Shown one piece after another: positions 16,084-25,152 of a DNA stretch of 40,776 nucleotides. The position numbers were made by a program, and so were the translations under genes. Below the pieces are notes generated by a model. It did not search any database, was not told where the DNA came from, and saw only the letters and a program-made list of their open reading frames with translations. The DNA comes from Methanosarcinaceae archaeon (GTDB lineage Archaea; Halobacteriota; Methanosarcinia; Methanosarcinales; Methanosarcinaceae). Within the stretch, counting starts at the first letter, position 1. Each line of letters opens with the position of its first letter. The stretch covers positions 1 to 40,776 of the forward strand of contig JAUWQD010000023.1 in NCBI GenBank assembly GCA_030611265.1, read 5' to 3'.

Positions 16084-16305
16084 ATTAATGAACCATCAGA
16101 TTTAAATTTAAAAATAGGAGAAGCTGCTGGTGTCGTTTATAACGAACTGAAAAATGGGGAATGTAATTTGACCCAGTTAAAGAATCATCTCGTTGGAAAT
16201 GGGTTTGATGCGCAGACCTATATCATGTCCATTGGATGGCTTGCAAGAGAAGACAAACTTGACATTTCCAGAGTCGGTAAAAAGTGGTATATAAAACTTA
16301 AGTAG
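16084..16305 (+). CDS. Small winged helix-turn-helix protein (DUF2582-like) with no ordinary start codon
   Basis: The frame reads NEPSDLNLKIGEAAGVVYNE… to AREDKLDISRVGKKWYIKLK. The core IGEAAGVVYNEL…LTQLKNHL…YIMSIGWLAREDKL is the DUF2582 winged-helix pattern of small archaeal and bacterial proteins. It lies between two synthase genes in the same direction and could regulate the cluster. A strong GGAGGAGGT at 16072-16080 precedes it, but the only codon at the right distance in frame is ATT (16084); an ATG (16088) exists one frame off, so either AUU is used or one base was lost near the start (for example ATGGAACCA becoming ATGAACCA). If the loss is real and not a sequencing error, translation would stop early. 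Confidence 0.75.
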   Translation: MNEPSDLNLKIGEAAGVVYNELKNGECNLTQLKNHLVGNGFDAQTYIMSIGWLAREDKLDISRVGKKWYIKLK

Positions 16306-16347
16306 ACAATACCAACTTGCATCAATACGTAAATGGAGGTTGATCGA

Positions 16348-18147
16348 GTGTTAGAGCGTAAGTGGATTATTCTTACAGGCGAAGAGGCGGGGCCGAAATC
16401 CAATAAGATGGGGGGTATCTGGAACGTCATTGATGCTGAGGCGATGACTCTTGCATCCCTTTTTGATTCCGGGGCGATAAAGGAAGACGATAATCCAAGG
16501 ATCCTTGTTGCAGGACCATATTATGGGCATAGCGGGGCAGACTGGAATAAAGGATTGAATCGTATCACCGATATGAGTGAGTTCGACGAGTTTGACATTA
16601 ATGGAGAATTGATGGCGGCGATAGATGCTGTCAAGATCGAGGGTGTCGAAATCATCACAGGCATCAGGAAAGTCGGTGAGACTAAAATAGGTTATCTGAT
16701 GTTTAAGACCGAGAAATTCGGTAAGATCACTACTGACTATAAAGGCACCAGTATGTCGCTTACAAACAAAATAAAATCCGAAGCCTATGACTTGATCGGT
16801 CTTGATTCGCTAAAATACGAAAACATGGGGAACGGTGCAGAATATTCTCATTATCTAAACCTGTCCTATGCAATATCAGAGTTCATACGTGCTCTTATTA
16901 CAATAAATGAGGAGAAAGCCAAAGAATACCATGACACGACAATCACGGATTTTGCAAAGTCGCTTATGCCAAGCATGCAGGTTTCTCTGCACTGCCACGA
17001 ATTCGGGGTGTTTTATGCAATTGCTCGTCTTGAAAAACTAAGCATACCTGTTAAGTCGGTTGCCACGTTCCATGCCACATTGCCAGGCAGGTCGGCAGGG
17101 CATCGTTCCATACAAATGATACGCAACAATGACAGTTCGTGGGTAGAGGGTGTTCCCCTCGCGTTTGCGAAACTTGAATCACTTTCGTGTTATTCCGATG
17201 TGGTCACGGCTGTTGGTGATTCGACAAGTAAGGAAGGTAAATTGTTCTATGGCATTGATTCAATTTTAGTCCGAAACGGCGTATTCCTTGGAGATGGTGA
17301 AACTGATTGGGACAAAAAAAGACAGTTTCGCAAAAAAATCCAGAGTTTCCTTTCTGAAAACCTGCATAAATACCATAATGGTGAACAGATACCTCGTGGC
17401 AAAATCATACCATTATTCTCGATATCACGTATAGAAGTGGAGAACAAAGGTTATCCTGACCTGCTTGATTCACTTGTATTGCTTGACCGCATGGTAAAGA
17501 CACAGATGCTTGGTGGGAAACTTGATGAAGATGTCAGGATCGTGTGTTTCATAATTGCAGCACATGGACCAAAATCAAACTTACCGGATGGTTTTCCAAT
17601 AAATCTCCCAAAAGAGGTGCTTGTCGGGGATGAACTCCGGCTGCAAAGTATGATCGAAGAGAGAGGGCTTGATTGTTCCAAACTCCCAAGTGGAAAAAGA
17701 TGCGTCTCAGCTGTGCTATATCCGCAGTGGATATCGGCTGATGATGGCGGTCTTAATATGACTCTGGAGGAGTTGATGTCAGGATGTGTTGCAGGTATAT
17801 TCCCATCCAGATATGATCCATTCCTGCTGACCGGACTTGAGGCAGGCAAGGAATCCACTCCGAGCATTGTCAGCAAGGTATGTGGATTCAGTGATGCGTT
17901 AAAGACGCTAAAGCGTCTTGTAATGGGCATGGGCGGTGTGATCGTTGTGGATAATATCGATATTTCCTACAATGAGACCATTGTGGATTATGCACTTGCG
18001 ATGGATTATTTCATTGACACATATTTCCATGATAAGGTCAAGTACAATCTTCTTTGTGAAGAAGCCCGTCTCCTTGCCAAAGAGATGAACTGGGAAATGC
18101 CTGCGAAAGAATATTATGAACTCCTGACCGGCATTAAGGTCACATAG
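16348..18147 (+). CDS. Glycogen synthase, GT3-like (eukaryotic-type)
   Basis: The 599-aa protein (GTG start at 16348) is longer than the GT4 members of the cluster and resembles eukaryotic/archaeal GT3 glycogen synthases: N-terminal EEAGPKSNKMGGIWNVIDAEA, SLHCHEFGVFYAIARLE, then TFHATLPGRSAGHR, and C-terminal FPSRYDPFLLTGLEAGKEST with the catalytic Glu region. It would elongate alpha-1,4-glucan from UDP-glucose. The apparent ATG at 16333 contains the GGAGGT that serves as ribosome-binding site for the GTG seven bases further on, so GTG is the better start. It is followed after nine bases by the next synthase-like gene. Confidence 0.85.
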   Translation: MLERKWIILTGEEAGPKSNKMGGIWNVIDAEAMTLASLFDSGAIKEDDNPRILVAGPYYGHSGADWNKGLNRITDMSEFDEFDINGELMAAIDAVKIEGVEIITGIRKVGETKIGYLMFKTEKFGKITTDYKGTSMSLTNKIKSEAYDLIGLDSLKYENMGNGAEYSHYLNLSYAISEFIRALITINEEKAKEYHDTTITDFAKSLMPSMQVSLHCHEFGVFYAIARLEKLSIPVKSVATFHATLPGRSAGHRSIQMIRNNDSSWVEGVPLAFAKLESLSCYSDVVTAVGDSTSKEGKLFYGIDSILVRNGVFLGDGETDWDKKRQFRKKIQSFLSENLHKYHNGEQIPRGKIIPLFSISRIEVENKGYPDLLDSLVLLDRMVKTQMLGGKLDEDVRIVCFIIAAHGPKSNLPDGFPINLPKEVLVGDELRLQSMIEERGLDCSKLPSGKRCVSAVLYPQWISADDGGLNMTLEELMSGCVAGIFPSRYDPFLLTGLEAGKESTPSIVSKVCGFSDALKTLKRLVMGMGGVIVVDNIDISYNETIVDYALAMDYFIDTYFHDKVKYNLLCEEARLLAKEMNWEMPAKEYYELLTGIKVT

Positions 18148-18156
18148 GGTGCTGTA

Positions 18157-19449
18157 ATGAACGCTAACAATCCAACCGATGATGCATTGACAATCGCGTT
18201 TGTCAGTATAGAATACCCCCCGCGTCTGTTTGGGGGACTCGGGGCATATGCCACAGATATCACAGATGCGTTCACAGGACTTGGACATAATGTTATAATC
18301 ACAACTCCAAACGAGAATAATTCTCTCCCGATTCATGAAATGCGGAACGGCGCGATCGAAGTATTCCGTCCGCAGTCACTGTCTGACAGGGACACGCTGG
18401 AACTGTTCTTGTCGCAGGAAACATGGGACACATGGGGTGATCAGGGTGTTGATTTCCTGTGCGACCTGTTCTCATACAACCATATTGCAGCGTCCCGCAT
18501 CGTAGAGTTGGTACGAAACGGCAGGTCGGTTGATATCTGTGTGGGACATGACTGGCTTGACCTGTCTGCTGCAATGACAGTCAAAAAAGAGACCGGTATC
18601 CCGACTATATTTCATGTACACAGTACAGAAGCAGGTCGTTCGCTCGGGAACCTGAATCCCCAGATACAGCGTTTTGAGAACAGGAGTGCAAATTATGTTG
18701 ACGCCCTTATTACAGTGTCCAATGCAATGAAGGATGAACTTATCTCAATGGGGTTGCCGCAGGATAAGATATACGTGTGCTACAATGGTGTGGACGTTAA
18801 AAGATTCGATCCAAAGAACGCACGCCCGTCCAATATCAGCAGATTGAGGAAGCAGTATGGGATGGGAGAGGACGACCGTGTGGTGCTTTTCATCGGACGG
18901 CTTGAAGAAGTTAAAGGTGCGGATAAACTTGTACTTGCAATGCCGTACGTACTTGAAAAACATCCCAATACCAAACTCGTGCTGGTTGGAAGCGGCACAC
19001 AGGAGGGATTGATACGCGGCATTATTTCTGACAATGGTCTTGAAGATTCGGTTGTGCTGAACACTGATTTTCTTGCTGATGATGAGAAGATAGATCACTA
19101 TGCAATGTCTGATATATGTGTATTCCCGAGCCTGTATGAGCCTTTCGGCATCGTTGCAATCGAGGCGATGGCAATGGAAAAACCTGTTGTTGTGGGTGCA
19201 AAAGGAACGAGCGGGTTTCGTGAGATCGTTGTGACGCCGCCATCCGGTGACCCGACAGGTATGCATGTGAATCCCCATGATCCGCAGGATATCGCATGGG
19301 GAATTACTGAACTTTTTGATGGTGGACATGAGATCGAATGGGGTAAGAACGGGCGCAAACGGGTGCTTGAGATGTTCACATGGGATGAGGTGGCCCGGCA
19401 GACACTTGATGTGTATATGGATGTGATCTCTAAGGTCAAAGGGATATGA
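18157..19449 (+). CDS. GT4-family glycosyltransferase, glycogen/starch-synthase-like (copy 2)
   Basis: The 430-aa GT-B enzyme starts IAFVSIEYPPRLFGGLGAYA (donor-binding glycine loop), has CVGHDWLDLSAAM and HVHSTEAGRS in the middle, and ends with VLFIGRLEEVKGADKLVLAM and EPFGIVAIEAMAMEKPVVVG. The last motif carries the E-x7-E nucleotide-sugar signature. It is clearly related to, but more distant from, the two near-identical copies at 14883 and 20485. Spacing of nine bases after the GT3 gene and of 19 bases before galT supports one operon. Confidence 0.86.
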   Translation: MNANNPTDDALTIAFVSIEYPPRLFGGLGAYATDITDAFTGLGHNVIITTPNENNSLPIHEMRNGAIEVFRPQSLSDRDTLELFLSQETWDTWGDQGVDFLCDLFSYNHIAASRIVELVRNGRSVDICVGHDWLDLSAAMTVKKETGIPTIFHVHSTEAGRSLGNLNPQIQRFENRSANYVDALITVSNAMKDELISMGLPQDKIYVCYNGVDVKRFDPKNARPSNISRLRKQYGMGEDDRVVLFIGRLEEVKGADKLVLAMPYVLEKHPNTKLVLVGSGTQEGLIRGIISDNGLEDSVVLNTDFLADDEKIDHYAMSDICVFPSLYEPFGIVAIEAMAMEKPVVVGAKGTSGFREIVVTPPSGDPTGMHVNPHDPQDIAWGITELFDGGHEIEWGKNGRKRVLEMFTWDEVARQTLDVYMDVISKVKGI

Positions 19450-19468
19450 TATTGATGGCTAAAGGGGT

Positions 19469-20461
19469 GTGAAGAATCTGTCAGAGATCAGGAAGCATTA
19501 TTTTTTGGATGAATATTGTATCATTGCATCGGAGCGTGGTAAGCGCCCGTCAGATTTTGCATCGGAAAAACCGGTCAGGTCGGTTTCGGATTGTGTGTTC
19601 TGCGCAGGAAATGAAGATAAGACACCACTGGCGACTGCGGTTTATAAGGAGGGAGGGGTGCTGGTGGATACAGAGGGATCGCTTGTTACCGGATGGGATA
19701 TACGGTGCATTCCAAACCTGTTTCCTGCGTTATCTCCTAAACCCGCAATTTTACCGGAAGACCTTGCCGTTTCGCAGTGGTCGATACAGGAAGGTTTCGG
19801 GTATCATGAGGTGATCGTTGAATCTTCCATACATGGCAGGATGATCTCGGATTTCTCGGACGATGAGATGTCGTTGCTTATGCGCGTTTACAGGGACCGT
19901 GTGTCCCACTATCGCTCGCAGGATGGCATTGAGCACGTGTCGCTTTTTAAGAATTGGGGCGAACGTGCAGGGGCATCGCTTGACCATACCCATTCTCAAC
20001 TTATTGCTCTTCCAATCCTTCCGCCATCATTGAAGCGTGAGCAGGATGCGATCCATGCTGCCAGTGGGTGTCCGTATTGTGACATTGTGGGTACGGAAAG
20101 CGAATCTGTGCGACTGTTGTATGAGAACAGCGGGGCTGTTGCGATATGTCCTCATTTTTCGATGTCTCCGTTTGAGGTGTGGATATTGCCAAAGCAGCAT
20201 GTGAACCATCTGGCAAACTGTACGGATGAGATGCTGCGGTTGATTGGTGATGCGATACGTTTTGTGGTTTCGCGGTATGATGTGGTTCTTGGTTCTCCGT
20301 CATACAATTACATGTTCCATGGGATATTTGATGACGATTCATATCACCTGAATGTGAGGCTCCATCCTGTGCTCTCAACTCCTGCGGGATTTGAGAAGAA
20401 TACCGGGATTTACATTAATACTGTGGTGCCTGAAGCGGCGGCTTCGTATTTGAAAGGATAA
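19469..20461 (+). CDS. galT: Galactose-1-phosphate uridylyltransferase-family nucleotidyltransferase
   Basis: The 330-aa protein has the GalT/HIT fold: FLDEYCIIASERGKRPSDFA near the start, a zinc-type CVFCAGNEDKTP, then the active-site DHTHSQLIALP with HxHxQ (the second His is the nucleophile in E. coli GalT), and CPYCDI. It would move a nucleotide between hexose-1-phosphate and UDP-glucose, or act as an ADP-glucose-type phosphorylase, feeding the neighbouring synthases; family members differ in specificity, so the exact substrate is open. Starts with GTG; the spacing to the preceding AAAGGGG is short, which makes the start uncertain. No galE is present in the window. Confidence 0.83.
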   Translation: MKNLSEIRKHYFLDEYCIIASERGKRPSDFASEKPVRSVSDCVFCAGNEDKTPLATAVYKEGGVLVDTEGSLVTGWDIRCIPNLFPALSPKPAILPEDLAVSQWSIQEGFGYHEVIVESSIHGRMISDFSDDEMSLLMRVYRDRVSHYRSQDGIEHVSLFKNWGERAGASLDHTHSQLIALPILPPSLKREQDAIHAASGCPYCDIVGTESESVRLLYENSGAVAICPHFSMSPFEVWILPKQHVNHLANCTDEMLRLIGDAIRFVVSRYDVVLGSPSYNYMFHGIFDDDSYHLNVRLHPVLSTPAGFEKNTGIYINTVVPEAAASYLKG

Positions 20462-20484
20462 ATTATTGTAATGGTGGTCATCAA

Positions 20485-21645
20485 ATGGGGAAACTTCGAA
20501 TCGGCATGTTCGCATGGGAGAGCCTGTATTCAATAAAGGTCGGCGGAATCGCGCCGCATGTTTCGGAACTCTCAGAGACTCTTGCAGCAAAAGGGCATAA
20601 GGTTCATATATTCACCCGCAGCGGCGGGCTTGGTGACTATGAGGTCATAAATGGTGTGCATTACCACAGGGTAACGCATGACCAGTCCGGCAGCATCGTT
20701 TATCAGATGGATAGAATGTGCGATGCGATGTACTCTCGTTTTCTGGAAATCAGGGACATTTATGGGGAGTTTGATGTGCTTCATGGGCATGACTGGCACC
20801 CTGTGAATGTACTGTGCCGGATCAAGAATGAGTTTGGTGTGCCTTTTGCGATCACATATCACAGCACGGAGTGGGGCAGGAACGGAAACCGGCACGGTGG
20901 CTGGTGGGAAGCGCAAGAGATATCGCATCGGGAATGGCTTGGTGGTTATGAGGCAAAGGAAGTGATCTCAACGTCTGCTGTCCTGAAAGATGAGATCCAG
21001 CATCTCTACCAGATACCGGATACCAAGATTACTTTGATCCCGAATGGGATACATGCAGGTAAGATCCGAAAAGATGTTGATGCCGGTAAGGTCAAGGAAA
21101 GTGTCGAAATACATCCTCTTGCACCGGTTGTGCTATTCATCGGGCGCATGAGTTACCAGAAAGGTCCCGACCTTTTGGTTGAGGCGATCCCGAAGGTGCT
21201 GGACCATAATCGGGATGTAAAGTTCGTGCTTATCGGGGAAGGGGAGATGCGCCAGAGTTGTGAAGAGATGGCGGGTGCACTGGGTGTACCAGATGCCTGC
21301 CGCTTTTTAGGATATGCTTCAGATGACATTGCACGGGATTGGTATAATGCCTGCGATATTGTGTGTTTGCCAAGTCGCAATGAGCCGTTCGGGATCGTTG
21401 TGCTTGAGGCGTGGGATGCGGGAAAACCTGTGGTCGCCACGGATGCTGTTCGTCTTGTTGACAATTTCAAGACAGGGGTTACTGTCTATCAGGATTCTGA
21501 TTCGATCGCATGGGGCATCAATTACGTACTCGATGGGGTTGCTGAGAATTCGATGGGGGAAGAGGGCAGGCGCATGGTTGAAACGTGCTATGACTGGAAA
21601 ACAATAGTAGATGCTACGCTGGATGTGTATGGGAAGGTTGTTTGA
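20485..21645 (+). CDS. GT4-family glycosyltransferase, glycogen-synthase-like (copy 3, paralogue of copy 1)
   Basis: The 386-aa product tracks the one at 14883-16052 from end to end: RIGMFAWESLYSIKVGGIAP, DVLHGHDWHPVNVL, TYHSTEWGRNGNRHG, VVLFIGRMSYQKGPDLLVEA and EPFGIVVLEAWDAGKPVVAT. The two clearly descend from one gene duplication, and differ mainly in the surface-exposed positions and in base composition (this one is GC-richer). Two copies of the same enzyme at both ends of a five-gene set may give different primers, lengths or conditions. GGTGGT is well placed before the ATG. Confidence 0.87.
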   Translation: MGKLRIGMFAWESLYSIKVGGIAPHVSELSETLAAKGHKVHIFTRSGGLGDYEVINGVHYHRVTHDQSGSIVYQMDRMCDAMYSRFLEIRDIYGEFDVLHGHDWHPVNVLCRIKNEFGVPFAITYHSTEWGRNGNRHGGWWEAQEISHREWLGGYEAKEVISTSAVLKDEIQHLYQIPDTKITLIPNGIHAGKIRKDVDAGKVKESVEIHPLAPVVLFIGRMSYQKGPDLLVEAIPKVLDHNRDVKFVLIGEGEMRQSCEEMAGALGVPDACRFLGYASDDIARDWYNACDIVCLPSRNEPFGIVVLEAWDAGKPVVATDAVRLVDNFKTGVTVYQDSDSIAWGINYVLDGVAENSMGEEGRRMVETCYDWKTIVDATLDVYGKVV

Positions 21646-21670
21646 TTAGATGCTAAAACGAATGTCGAAA

Positions 21671-21683
21671 CCGCCGTAGGAGG
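21671..21683. repeat. Short GC-rich imperfect palindrome, shared with 40575-40587
   Basis: CCGCC-GTA-GGAGG, 26 bases after the glycosyltransferase stop codon. Nearly the same unit, CCGCC-GCA-GGCGG, follows the mtr operon. It could be a terminator hairpin or a short dispersed repeat. Confidence 0.4.
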
Positions 21684-21786
21684 CGCATTTCCTCACTACT
21701 GATTAGAAACAGATACATAAGATCATTATCTGCCATTCCATGACACACTTTTTTGGGATGGGAGTGCATGAAGACAACACCTATCA

Positions 21787-22158
21787 TCACATTGCTACCA
21801 AAAACACCCACATGGGCACAAATATTATTTCCTTGCCATCATAACTTTCTTTTTTGAAAACATTCCGTGTTACAAGCATACCTTTATCCACATCGAATTT
21901 ATTCATGAATTTTAGTACGCTTTTCACGTCCTGCTTGGTTATCTTTGACTGGTATTTTACTTCAATTGGCACAACTTGTTTGTGCATGTTAAGTATAATG
22001 TCCACTTCAGATTTACTTTTATCACGCCAGTATGCGAGTTTGTAATTCTGCATTTCAGCAAGCGTTAAAATATGGTTAAATACAACGGTTTCAGTCAGAT
22101 GCCCAAGGTACGTGCCATCTGAGAGCAGGGTTTCATTTCTGTAATTTAGCATATTCAT
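21787..22158 (-). pseudogene. C-terminal fragment of a DUF4143-type ATPase
   Basis: The frame reads GHLTETVVFNHILTLAEMQN, then LAYWRDKSKSEVDIIL and VVPIEVKYQSKITKQDVKSV. This is the C-terminal nuclease-like part of the AAA ATPase/DUF4143 family. The AAA domain is missing, and there is no such sequence to the right, so the gene is a remnant. A short frame with ATG could still be translated. Confidence 0.7.
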
Positions 22159-22244
22159 GATGCCTGCAAAAGTAACCGAAAAATAATGTCGTAGATCAAA
22201 AAAGCCATCGCGAAGCGTATCTGCGGCAATCTACAGTTCTTTTT

Positions 22245-23012
22245 TTACTGCGCTCCTGCAACCATATTAGCAATCCTCGCCGCAAACGCCCCGGCAACGA
22301 ACCCCGCATCGATATTGACAACACTAATAACTGAACAGGATTGCAACATCGACAAAAGCGCAGCCTCACCGCCGCCGCCTGCGCCGTATCCTGTCGATAC
22401 AGGAACACCGATCACAGGAGCATCTATAAGTCCTGCAACAATGGTCGGAAGTGTACCCTCGCGCCCTGCCGCAACCACAACAGCACCAACGCCACGCTCT
22501 TTGAGTTTTGATATCTGTGGCATCAACCTGTGGATTCCCGCGACACCCACGTCATAGATAGCCACAACCTCGCACCCCATCTCGCGCGCCACCACTCGCG
22601 CTTCCTCGGCAACACCAACATCAGCTGTACCGGCTGTCAAAATGCCAACCACGCCGCCTGAACTTGGACGCGGCGTGCCGTTGTGAACAACAGCCGCACG
22701 GGCGCGTTCGTTCCACTCAATATTATCGGGATCAAATGCATTCCGCACAGCTTCGATCTGCTCATCAGACACGCGCGTAAGCAGCGCTCTTCCGGCATGT
22801 TCCACCTGCATTTTTGTAATATCTACCAGATCGTCAGGGCGCTTGCCTTCGGCAAGCACCGCTTCCAAAACACCGGTGCGGTGCATGCGATGTGTGTCGA
22901 TCTTCGCAATCTCAGAAACCGGTGTAAAACCCATGGACTTGATCTGCATGGTCGCAGAATCAACATCCAACTGCCCGCTTTTTAATTTTAGTAAGATATC
23001 TTCCAATTCCAT
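22245..23012 (-). CDS. larB: LarB, nickel-pincer cofactor biosynthesis (AIR-carboxylase-like)
   Basis: The 255-aa product carboxylates and hydrolyses nicotinic acid adenine dinucleotide in the making of the nickel-pincer nucleotide. It has an N-terminal helical part (LKSGQLDVDSATMQIKSMGF) and a PurE-like C-terminal domain: VGILTAGTADVGVAEEARVV, VAAGREGTLPTIVAGLIDAP, IGVPVSTGYGAGGGGEAALL. The ATG at 23012 is preferred to the TTG two codons upstream. Its start codon is just six bases after the stop codon of a decayed nadK copy, so it was once downstream of nadK in an operon that is now split by an inserted element. LarC and LarE are not in the window. Confidence 0.92.
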   Translation of the reverse strand: MELEDILLKLKSGQLDVDSATMQIKSMGFTPVSEIAKIDTHRMHRTGVLEAVLAEGKRPDDLVDITKMQVEHAGRALLTRVSDEQIEAVRNAFDPDNIEWNERARAAVVHNGTPRPSSGGVVGILTAGTADVGVAEEARVVAREMGCEVVAIYDVGVAGIHRLMPQISKLKERGVGAVVVAAGREGTLPTIVAGLIDAPVIGVPVSTGYGAGGGGEAALLSMLQSCSVISVVNIDAGFVAGAFAARIANMVAGAQ

Positions 23013-23018
23013 GATCAA

Positions 23019-23150
23019 CTACGCCAGTTTACTTTGAACCTTTTTATAGAACTCGCTGATCGTTGTCCTCACAAAACGTGCAGGATATTTTGCCTTTGTC
23101 AACGTAATAACATCGTGTTCACTGATAGTATAATTGTGTTATCCATTAAT
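23019..23150 (-). pseudogene. 3' end of a decayed second nadK
   Basis: Read on the minus strand it gives ING*HNYTISEHDVITLTKA, then KYPARFVRTTISEFYKKVQS and KLA, then a stop. The intact nadK (25976-26818) ends DGQHTYTIVEHDIITLTKA, then EHPARFVRTTISGFYTKVQS and KLA. The match is close, and the stop codon replaces the Gln of DGQH. It abuts larB and is cut at 23150 by the inserted element. Confidence 0.85.
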
Positions 23151-23200
23151 GGGCTTTGTGTATAAAGTATATCCTGTGTCTAAAGTCGGGATATGTTACG

Positions 23201-23561
23201 ATTTTTAAAAAAAGCCATTAAGACATGCCGTCACAGACCTCGGTTTTCGCTTCGCTCAAATCCGAGGCATCGAGGCCGATGCTCATGGATTTAATATTAC
23301 CATCAGAATGCTTTGTGGATTCAGGGTTGTTGGAAGGACTGTGTTCATGTGTCGGAAGAGAGTGACGGACATCAAGTTTGGAAATGTGTTTGCATTCTTG
23401 AGCATGGGGTCGATGGGGTGAAAAGTTAATTTATTGGGATCTCCCAAATATTGTGATTGTGAGAGGTGGTTTACATGAAGTGGGTGGTTTTTTTTAATTT
23501 AGGAGGGGGGGTCGATGATGCTCGGTATATTTCATTATTGGCTAGCCTAGTTTTTGCATTT
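23201..23561. other. Left non-coding part of the inserted element
   Basis: No gene is visible in any frame. One imperfect hairpin (CCTCGG at 23238-23243 with CCGAGG at 23262-23267) and a few G-rich stretches are present. It lies downstream of the HEPN gene. Confidence 0.4.
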
Positions 23562-24041
23562 TCAATCCTGCTCAAGATCTTCGTTGATAACATCATAAAG
23601 TATATCTAAAATTTTATGACCTTCTTCATAATATCCCATTAAATCATTAAATGTTAAATTTGAACCAGAGTCGTGTGCGGTAAAATGTCTATCATTTACA
23701 ATACTATTATAATCGTTTTGCATTTTGGTTCCATTTATTTTATCATTGAATTTTTCTTTATATTCCTTCCCAAAATAGTTTAAAGTCCCTGCAATACCAC
23801 TGGTACTAATTTGTCTAAATGTAGCTCTGAGGCTTGATTCAACATATGAATGAATAAATGGATCATTGACTTTCGATGCTCTTTTTACTATTATTTCTTT
23901 AATTTCATTTTCAAATACAGCACAAATGTAGATTAGTAGATATCGTGTAATAAACACTTCAATTTCTGTTCCTTTTGCATAATTTTCTTCTAAATGGTTA
24001 TTGCACGTCTCTAAAACATCATCGATCTTAGAAATCTTCAT
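23562..24041 (-). CDS. HEPN-domain protein, predicted RNase (RiboL-PSP-HEPN/MAE_28990-like)
   Basis: The 159-aa all-helical protein has the HEPN active-site signature RHFTAH (R118, H123; R-x4-H) in NDRHFTAHD, with an extended N-terminal helix bundle (EIEVFITRYLLIYICAVFEN) typical of the RiboL-PSP-HEPN group. Proteins of this kind have been predicted as toxin RNases in defence and toxin-antitoxin loci. It starts four bases after the DUF262 gene, with the GGAG of that gene's end as its ribosome-binding site, so the two are translationally coupled. Substrate and trigger are unknown. Confidence 0.8.
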   Translation of the reverse strand: MKISKIDDVLETCNNHLEENYAKGTEIEVFITRYLLIYICAVFENEIKEIIVKRASKVNDPFIHSYVESSLRATFRQISTSGIAGTLNYFGKEYKEKFNDKINGTKMQNDYNSIVNDRHFTAHDSGSNLTFNDLMGYYEEGHKILDILYDVINEDLEQD

Positions 24042-24045
24042 TTAG

Positions 24046-25152
24046 TTACTCCATGAAAAGAATATTTTCAGCCATATTCAAACGGTTTTTCACATTTTTT
24101 ACATCAGTTGTAGAACGGCTAGTGTAAATGTAAAATTCATTATCATCCACTAAATTTGAGAATCTATCTTTAATATCATCTGGGATATTATTCAAATTCT
24201 TAGCGAATGCAACCATGATTGAATCATATGCAGAAGAATTTAAACCAGCTCTGATATGAAATGGTTTTTCACCTAAATATTTGTATACTGCATCACAAGT
24301 TTGTTGAAATAAATCTTTCATTTTATCGATAGATTCCGACGGTGCATTCCGATTATGCTTCATAAATTTCGATAAATGGTCTTTTAACGGTTTTTCATAT
24401 TGGGAGGGGTCATAAAGCGCTAGAAAACGTAAAATAAGTTCTATATCTTTTTGGCGGGTATCAAATTTCGTTTTTCCCAAAATAGAACGCCAAGATGGAT
24501 ATTGATTTAAATCAATTAGCAAATCATTGAATTTACCACCATATACACAATTTCTCACCTCTTGATTTGTTAATAGTGTACCACCAGTGTTTAACCTTTC
24601 AAATATATGATAAATACTCGTATCATCGTCTGGATCTTGCTGATTTACAATAAAAGATCTCAAAACACAATTATTAAGTTTTCTTTTATCGTCTTCGTCA
24701 AAATCATTGAATGTTTTTCCATTCCAGTTACTCTTTTCACTCAATCCCTTCAATCTAAATATTCGCCTTTTTTGATTACTTTCTTCTCCAAAATAACCAT
24801 CAAAAAAATAAAAAATACTTTTTAATCTTTGCTGACCATCTATTACTAAATATTTTTGACTTTTCTTTTCAGTATAAAAAAAGACCGCTGGAACGGGCAA
24901 TCCAACAAGAAATGATTCTATCAATTTACTAGCTTGAGCCTGTTTCCAAACAAATTGACGTTGAAATTTTGGAATTTCAATATCTCCAGCTTTCCATTTT
25001 GTAAATAATCCTTCTAATGTAAAATCTGCAGGATATGTTGATATTTCATATTCAGGAGGGCTGCTTGTATAGTCATCTTCTTCAGATTCAATTTTTTCAA
25101 TCTCAATGCTTTCGTTAACAGATTTTTCATCTTCAGTTCTTATTTCATACAT
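24046..25152 (-). CDS. DUF262-domain protein (ParB/Srx-like NTPase or nuclease)
   Basis: The 368-aa protein holds the full DUF262 core: FTLEGLFTKWKAGDIEIPKF, then QRQFVWKQAQASKLIESFLV with IPKFQRQFVW at 60-69, DGQQRL at 105-110 and FERLNTGGTLLTNQEVRNCVY further on. The acidic N-terminal 40 residues are disordered. In GmrSD restriction systems a DUF262 domain is joined to a DUF1524 nuclease and cuts modified DNA; here DUF1524 is absent and the partner is HEPN. DUF262 + HEPN pairs are known from comparative genomics as predicted defence modules. GGAGAG precedes the ATG. Confidence 0.87.
   Translation of the reverse strand: MYEIRTEDEKSVNESIEIEKIESEEDDYTSSPPEYEISTYPADFTLEGLFTKWKAGDIEIPKFQRQFVWKQAQASKLIESFLVGLPVPAVFFYTEKKSQKYLVIDGQQRLKSIFYFFDGYFGEESNQKRRIFRLKGLSEKSNWNGKTFNDFDEDDKRKLNNCVLRSFIVNQQDPDDDTSIYHIFERLNTGGTLLTNQEVRNCVYGGKFNDLLIDLNQYPSWRSILGKTKFDTRQKDIELILRFLALYDPSQYEKPLKDHLSKFMKHNRNAPSESIDKMKDLFQQTCDAVYKYLGEKPFHIRAGLNSSAYDSIMVAFAKNLNNIPDDIKDRFSNLVDDNEFYIYTSRSTTDVKNVKNRLNMAENILFME

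Noticed and set aside
18745-19329. A 194-aa reading frame on the minus strand inside the second GT4 gene
   Set aside because: It is antisense to a clear glycosyltransferase with proper motifs and has no domain pattern or ribosome-binding site of its own.
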